NCBI RefSeq assembly: GCF_000526415.1
Contig: NZ_JAGA01000002.1
Location: 1,666,001 to 1,730,000 of the forward strand
Direction: 5' to 3'
Length of the DNA stretch: 64,000 bases
DNA from: Kallotenue papyrolyticum
GTDB taxonomy: Bacteria; Chloroflexota; Chloroflexia; Chloroflexales; Kallotenuaceae
The notes below the pieces were generated by a model. That model saw only the letters and a list, made by a program, of their open reading frames with translations, had not been told where the DNA came from and did no database searches. Every line of letters begins with the position of its first letter. Position 1 is the first letter of the stretch. The position numbers were made by a program, and so were the translations under genes. Positions 60,478 to 64,000 of this stretch are shown here, one piece after another.

Positions 60478-61404
60478 CTAGCGCAAGCGTCCGGGCTCGC
60501 GGCCGGGGCTGTGCATCGCCCGGCGGGCGCGTTGCACGTCGCTTTCGTGCTTGAGCAACACCGTCAGCGTGTTGTCCAGCGTTTCGCGATCCAGCGTGCG
60601 TGCGTTGAGCATCACCAGGGCGCGCGCCCAGTCGAGCGTTTCGGAGACACTCGGTGCTTTCTTGAGGTCCAGGGCGCGCAGATGCTGCACCAGCTCCACG
60701 GCCTGCTGCGCGACGCGCGGCGCGAGGTCGGGCACTTTGAGGCGCACGATGTTCAGTTCGGCCTCCATGCTGGGATAATCCACGAACAGGTAGAGGCAGC
60801 GCCGCTTGAGCGCCTCCGACAGCTCGCGCGTGTTGTTGGAAGTCAGGAAGACTGCGGGCTGGTGTTTGGCCTTGAGCGTGCCGATCTCCGGCACCGAGAC
60901 CTGGAAGTCGCTCAGCACTTCGAGCAGAAAGGCCTCGAACTCGCTGTCGGCGCGGTCGATCTCGTCGATCAGCAGCACCACCGGCTCATCGGACAGGATC
61001 GCGCGCAGTAGCGGGCGTTGGAGCAGGAAGCGCATCGAGAAAAAGATATCCTCCTCGGCGGCCAGACGGTCGGCGGCTTCGCTGAGCGAGCGCGCGCCGG
61101 CCAGCGTATCGCGCAGTTGGTCGCGCAGGAGTTGGGTGTAGAGCATCTGCTTGGCATATTCCCATTCGTAGAGCGCCTTGGTCTCGTCCAGGCCCTCGTA
61201 GCACTGCAAGCGGATCAACTGACGACCGGTTGCGCCGGCCCAGGCTTTGGCCAGCTCGGTCTTGCCCACGCCCGCCGGTCCTTCGGCCAGCAGGGGCTTG
61301 CCCAGCTTTTCGGCCAGAAATACCACCGTGGCGATGTCATCGGTGGCGATGTACTGCTGCGTAGCGAGGGCATCGCGCACGTCCTGCATGCTGGCGAATG
61401 TCAT
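60478..61404 (-). CDS. MoxR family AAA+ ATPase
   Basis: A 308-residue AAA+ chaperone of the MoxR/CoxD type. Walker A is AEGPAGVGKTELAKAW (about residue 48), Walker B VVLLIDEIDRADSEFEAFLLE and sensor 1 FLTSNNTRELSEALKRRC. The ATG at 61404 follows AAGGAGCCC. It precedes the VWA gene, and MoxR/VWA pairs act together as a remodelling machine. No dehydrogenase or other usual client gene is adjacent. Confidence 0.93.
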   Translation of the reverse strand: MTFASMQDVRDALATQQYIATDDIATVVFLAEKLGKPLLAEGPAGVGKTELAKAWAGATGRQLIRLQCYEGLDETKALYEWEYAKQMLYTQLLRDQLRDTLAGARSLSEAADRLAAEEDIFFSMRFLLQRPLLRAILSDEPVVLLIDEIDRADSEFEAFLLEVLSDFQVSVPEIGTLKAKHQPAVFLTSNNTRELSEALKRRCLYLFVDYPSMEAELNIVRLKVPDLAPRVAQQAVELVQHLRALDLKKAPSVSETLDWARALVMLNARTLDRETLDNTLTVLLKHESDVQRARRAMHSPGREPGRLR

Positions 61405-61481
61405 ACGGGCTCCTTCCGGTGGATGGGTAGGGCGAACGTGTGGGAAACAGGGCCGCCCCGATTGCCGGCGGCTTTGCAATC

Positions 61482-61487
61482 ATTGTA
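61482..61487 (-). promoter_or_regulatory. Extended -10 (TGG-TACAAT) for the MoxR/VWA genes
   Basis: On the minus strand TGGTACAAT is about 77 bases upstream of the ATG at 61404. A good -35 is not evident, which fits an extended -10 promoter. Confidence 0.45.
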
Positions 61488-61617
61488 CCAGGATCGCGCT
61501 GCCGATCAGCGAAGCAGCAGCGCGGTTTGGAGTGCGGCCGCGCTGCCGCGGTGCGAGCTATGCTCACGCCGGTCAACGCAAGGTCCTGCTGGACCATGGC
61601 AGCCGTAGGTAGGGGGT

Positions 61618-61650
61618 GTGGAGTGCGACAGCACCGCTGCGGCACTCCAC
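61618..61650 (-). terminator. Hairpin downstream of the trehalose-phosphate synthase-like gene
   Basis: Nine-base arms GTGGAGTGC and GCACTCCAC with an inner AGC/GCT pair lie 14 bases past the gene's stop. No T-run follows on the minus strand. A second small hairpin, GGTCC-TGCT-GGACC, lies at 61582-61595. Confidence 0.5.
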
Positions 61651-61663
61651 AAAGTGGAGCGCG

Positions 61664-63310
61664 CTACATGTTGCTCCGAACGTGGTCGGCGCCGTCCGCT
61701 GCGGCGACCATCTGCGGCTCCGCGGTGGTTCCAGCGCGCTCGTCGCCGGAGGGAGCGGCGGTCGATGCGGCGGTCTGCGCGCGCTCAAGCAGCGCCTCGT
61801 AGTCTTCCAACTGATGGTACAGCCACATGGCGATGTCATCTTCGGCGACCAACCGCTTGAGCAGCGCGGCGCGGCGGTAGCGCTCGGTGAGTGGCATGGT
61901 CAGCGCCTGGTGCAGCGCCTCGGCGGTGCCCACGATGTCGCTGGGCGAGACCATCAACACGCCCTCGGCCAGTTGTTCGGCGGCGCCCGCACCCTCGGAG
62001 AGCACGATCACGCCGCCGGTGGCGTTGACCGTCGCGCCCTCTTTGACCACCAGGTTCATGCCGTCGATGATCGGGTTGACCAGCAGCACGTCATAGAGCT
62101 GCATCGCGGCGATACCCCGTTCGTAGTCATCGCCGACGAAGAGCTCGATCGGCTGCCACTCGCCCGTGCCGTAGCGCGTGTTGATCCAGCCGACGCGGAT
62201 CATGATCTCTTCCAGGTAGCGGCCATACTCCTCAACGCTGAGGCGCGAGGGCACCAGGAACGACAGGAACTTGACCCGTCCGCGGTGCTCTGGATACTTC
62301 TCCAGCATCAGCTCAAACGCCTGAAAGCCGCGCACGATGTTTTTGCTCGGCTCGACACGGTCGATGCGCACGATGGTCTGATCGCCCAGGTGGCCGCGCA
62401 GCCGGTAGCGGTGATCGCGCACGGTGGGCGAGGTTTCGGCCATGTGCAGCAGGCCGGGTACGTCGATCGAGATCGGATAGACATTGAGGTGGACGGTATG
62501 GCCATCCAGCGTGACGGTGTTTTCGCTATAGCCGATCTGCGCCTCGGGCAGGTAGGCCAGGCAGGTATTCAGAAACGCGCGCCGGTAGCGGTTGGTTTGA
62601 AAGCCGATCACATCCAGGGCGCAGCACGAACGCAGGATCGCGTCGCGCATCTGCTGCGGCAGCAACGCCCAGTAGTCGGGGCCGGGCCAGGGAATATGCA
62701 CAAACAGACTCAGCAGAGTTGCGGGCTGCACGCGCTGACGCAGCAGGCTGCCGACCAGGTAGAGGTGGTAGTCCTGCAGCAGCACCAGCGCACGATGATC
62801 GGCGCGCTCGATCTCCTGGAAGATGGCGTCGGCAAAGGCCGCGTTGACACGCTCGTAGGCCGCCCACGCGGCCCAGACATCCTCGGTGATGTTGGGCGTG
62901 CGCGGCGCGTCCCACATGTAGTGCTGCAGAAACCACAGCAGCGGGTTGGCGATCTCGTTGTAGTAGCGCCGGTAGTCCTCCGCGTCGGGCACCACGAAGC
63001 GCAGGTTGAAGCGCGCGTCTTCGTTGCGCCATTCGATCAGTCGATCGTCGGCGGTGGCCGCCTGCTCGCGGTCGGCCTCGGTCATGGCGGCGGCGATCCA
63101 CACCGGCGCTACCAGGCGACTCACGGCGCTGATCGCCGTTACCAAGCCGCCCGAGCCGCGCGAGCCCTCGATCTGGCCGAACTCGTTGCGGCGGAACTCG
63201 ACCGGCCCGCGGTTGGAGGCCAGAATCAGGGTGCGGTCGCGCAGCACGCGCTCGCTGACGCTGGCGAGGCGCTGTTGATGTTCCTGCGACAGTTGCTCGA
63301 CGTCTCTCAT
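61664..63310 (-). CDS. Trehalose-6-phosphate synthase-like glycosyltransferase (GT20)
   Basis: A 548-residue GT20 enzyme. It has LASNRGPVEFRRNE, RGSGGLVTAI, VLLQDYHLYLVG, FVHIPWPGPDYWALLP and VRIDRVEPSKNIVRGFQAFE, and ends its catalytic part with NPIIDGMNLVVKEG and LSEGAGAAEQL. OtsA makes trehalose 6-phosphate from UDP-glucose and glucose 6-phosphate; some relatives make glucosylglycerol phosphate or other products. There is no trehalose phosphatase domain, and the last 30 residues are an Ala-rich tail. I chose the ATG at 63310. The specific product is not certain. Confidence 0.88.
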   Translation of the reverse strand: MRDVEQLSQEHQQRLASVSERVLRDRTLILASNRGPVEFRRNEFGQIEGSRGSGGLVTAISAVSRLVAPVWIAAAMTEADREQAATADDRLIEWRNEDARFNLRFVVPDAEDYRRYYNEIANPLLWFLQHYMWDAPRTPNITEDVWAAWAAYERVNAAFADAIFQEIERADHRALVLLQDYHLYLVGSLLRQRVQPATLLSLFVHIPWPGPDYWALLPQQMRDAILRSCCALDVIGFQTNRYRRAFLNTCLAYLPEAQIGYSENTVTLDGHTVHLNVYPISIDVPGLLHMAETSPTVRDHRYRLRGHLGDQTIVRIDRVEPSKNIVRGFQAFELMLEKYPEHRGRVKFLSFLVPSRLSVEEYGRYLEEIMIRVGWINTRYGTGEWQPIELFVGDDYERGIAAMQLYDVLLVNPIIDGMNLVVKEGATVNATGGVIVLSEGAGAAEQLAEGVLMVSPSDIVGTAEALHQALTMPLTERYRRAALLKRLVAEDDIAMWLYHQLEDYEALLERAQTAASTAAPSGDERAGTTAEPQMVAAADGADHVRSNM

Positions 63311-63427
63311 CGTTGGCTGCTCACTCCTCTCACGCTCAGGCCTATGGCTGATGAACACAACCGATGCTTTGGGAGATGCGGACCATCCTCGTCACTGTGC
63401 CAGCAGGATCGGGACCAGCACGCTCGT

Positions 63428-63943
63428 TCACCGTCGGTCGCGGTAGCGAATGCGATCGAGGATATAGACCTGCTGGCCCTCGATCTGGACGGGCAGTTCG
63501 ATCAGGCGCGCCGGTGTGGCGCTGAGGCTCGCCGGCTGACTCTGATTGCTGCCGGCGAGATTGTAATGCACATTGGTGCACAGGTCGTAGAACGTTTGCG
63601 AGGCGCTCCTCCAGTTGAGCTTGCAGCCACTGACCGGATCGAAGCCGAGAAAGGCGGTGTATGAGTCGTCGGGCCGGCGCATCACAAAAACGATGTTGTC
63701 GCTCCAGGCCGGGGCGCTGGGCAGCAACTGGGTGATCTCCAGGCGTGGCACGGCCACCTCGGTGACGCGGCCCGGCACGAAATCATCAACCGTGCCTACC
63801 AGCCGCCGGCCCGGCGGGGGATTGAGCACCTGGAAGCCGATCAGCGCGCAGATCGCCAGCGAGAGACTCATGGCCAGGGCAAAGAGGCCATAGAGCCAGC
63901 GGCGCCGGCGTTCGCGGTGCAGCTCAGCAGCGCCTGGCAGCAT
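63428..63943 (-). CDS. Membrane-anchored protein with degenerate Rieske-like domain
   Basis: A 171-residue protein with an N-terminal membrane anchor (LYGLFALAMSLSLAICALIGFQV). The C-terminal part reads FLGFDPVSGCKLNW...FYDLCTNVHYNLAG...PARLIELPVQ, which follows the order of a Rieske domain. The usual CxH and CxxH ligand pairs are incomplete (GCKL and CTNVH), so a [2Fe-2S] cluster is doubtful. GAGGAG precedes the ATG. It is immediately downstream of a gene that runs off the window edge. An electron-transfer remnant is the best guess. Confidence 0.65.
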   Translation of the reverse strand: MLPGAAELHRERRRRWLYGLFALAMSLSLAICALIGFQVLNPPPGRRLVGTVDDFVPGRVTEVAVPRLEITQLLPSAPAWSDNIVFVMRRPDDSYTAFLGFDPVSGCKLNWRSASQTFYDLCTNVHYNLAGSNQSQPASLSATPARLIELPVQIEGQQVYILDRIRYRDRR

Positions 63944-63956
63944 GATCTGCTCCTCG

Positions 63957-64000
63957 TCAGTCTGCCGCGGGCCGGGCCACGATCAGCAGTTGCGGGCTGT
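63957..64000 (-). CDS. C-terminal end of a gene cut by the window edge
   Basis: A minus-strand frame enters from the right edge and ends QLLIVARPAAD before TGA at 63957-63959. The next gene starts 13 bases downstream with its ribosome site in the gap, as expected for an operon. Too little is visible to name it. Confidence 0.4.
   Translation of the reverse strand, partial: SPQLLIVARPAAD

Noticed and set aside
61616-63664. 682-residue plus-strand frame
   Set aside because: Antisense of the GT20 glycosyltransferase gene; rich in His/Arg/Gln, typical of shadow frames.

Overview
The window is high-GC bacterial DNA (a hand-counted typical line gives 44 G+C of 60) with dense, mostly short-spaced genes. 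The gene set is a MurE/FemX-type peptidoglycan cluster, PIG-L deacetylase, translin-like protein, GH13 glucosidase, GyrB, LexA, serpin and a trehalose-phosphate synthase-like enzyme. Together with frequent leaderless-type promoters it suggests a Chloroflexota bacterium, probably class Chloroflexia. That placement is inference; no rRNA is present. I saw no tRNA, rRNA, CRISPR array or insertion sequence.

Layout. 1-10 kb: FKBP isomerase, a possibly SOS-controlled unknown gene, a sugar mutarotase, an ABC exporter followed by a NarL-type two-component system, an Eis-like acetyltransferase, a lipoprotein serpin and pyroglutamyl peptidase. 10-19.4 kb: aldo/keto reductase, formyltransferase, YggX-like protein, ATP-grasp enzyme, a radical SAM gene that reads through an in-frame UGA to give a CUAEP tail (predicted selenoprotein), a degenerate CHAT/NTPase protein and a solute-binding lipoprotein. 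19.4-22.7 kb: a ClpB-like AAA+ pseudogene with four lesions and a SIMPL-domain protein. 22.8-30.2 kb: a rightward run from a strong promoter: a 50-residue protein, a 599-residue unknown, a HEAT-repeat protein, a PIG-L deacetylase, a FemX-like protein, a ParB/SerK-like protein and MurE. 30.4-38.8 kb: leftward genes for a PRC-barrel protein, GHMP kinase, translin-like protein, YdcF-like protein, alpha-glucosidase, GyrB and a membrane protein. 39-44 kb: LexA, a murein-peptide recycling pair (dipeptide epimerase and NlpC/P60), an M20 peptidase and an SRAP protein.

44.25-58.96 kb is the main accessory region: nine tightly packed or overlapping co-directional genes that form an expanded BREX type 4-like defence system. 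It has a PAPS-reductase-like BrxP instead of a methyltransferase, a BrxC/PglY ATPase, PglZ and a BrxL-like AAA+ protein. It also has two DUF4007-like proteins, a second giant P-loop ATPase, a small BrxF-like protein and a small protein resembling the head domain of McrA/HNH restriction enzymes. A sharply bounded AT-rich block runs from inside brxP to inside the second DUF4007-like gene, as if the modification/recognition module had been swapped as a cassette. The window ends with a leftward VWA/MoxR pair, a trehalose-phosphate synthase-like enzyme, a membrane-anchored degenerate Rieske-like protein and the edge of another gene.

The two strongest findings are the UGA-containing CUAEP radical SAM gene with a SECIS-like hairpin (13517-14926) and the mosaic, expanded BREX type 4-like operon.
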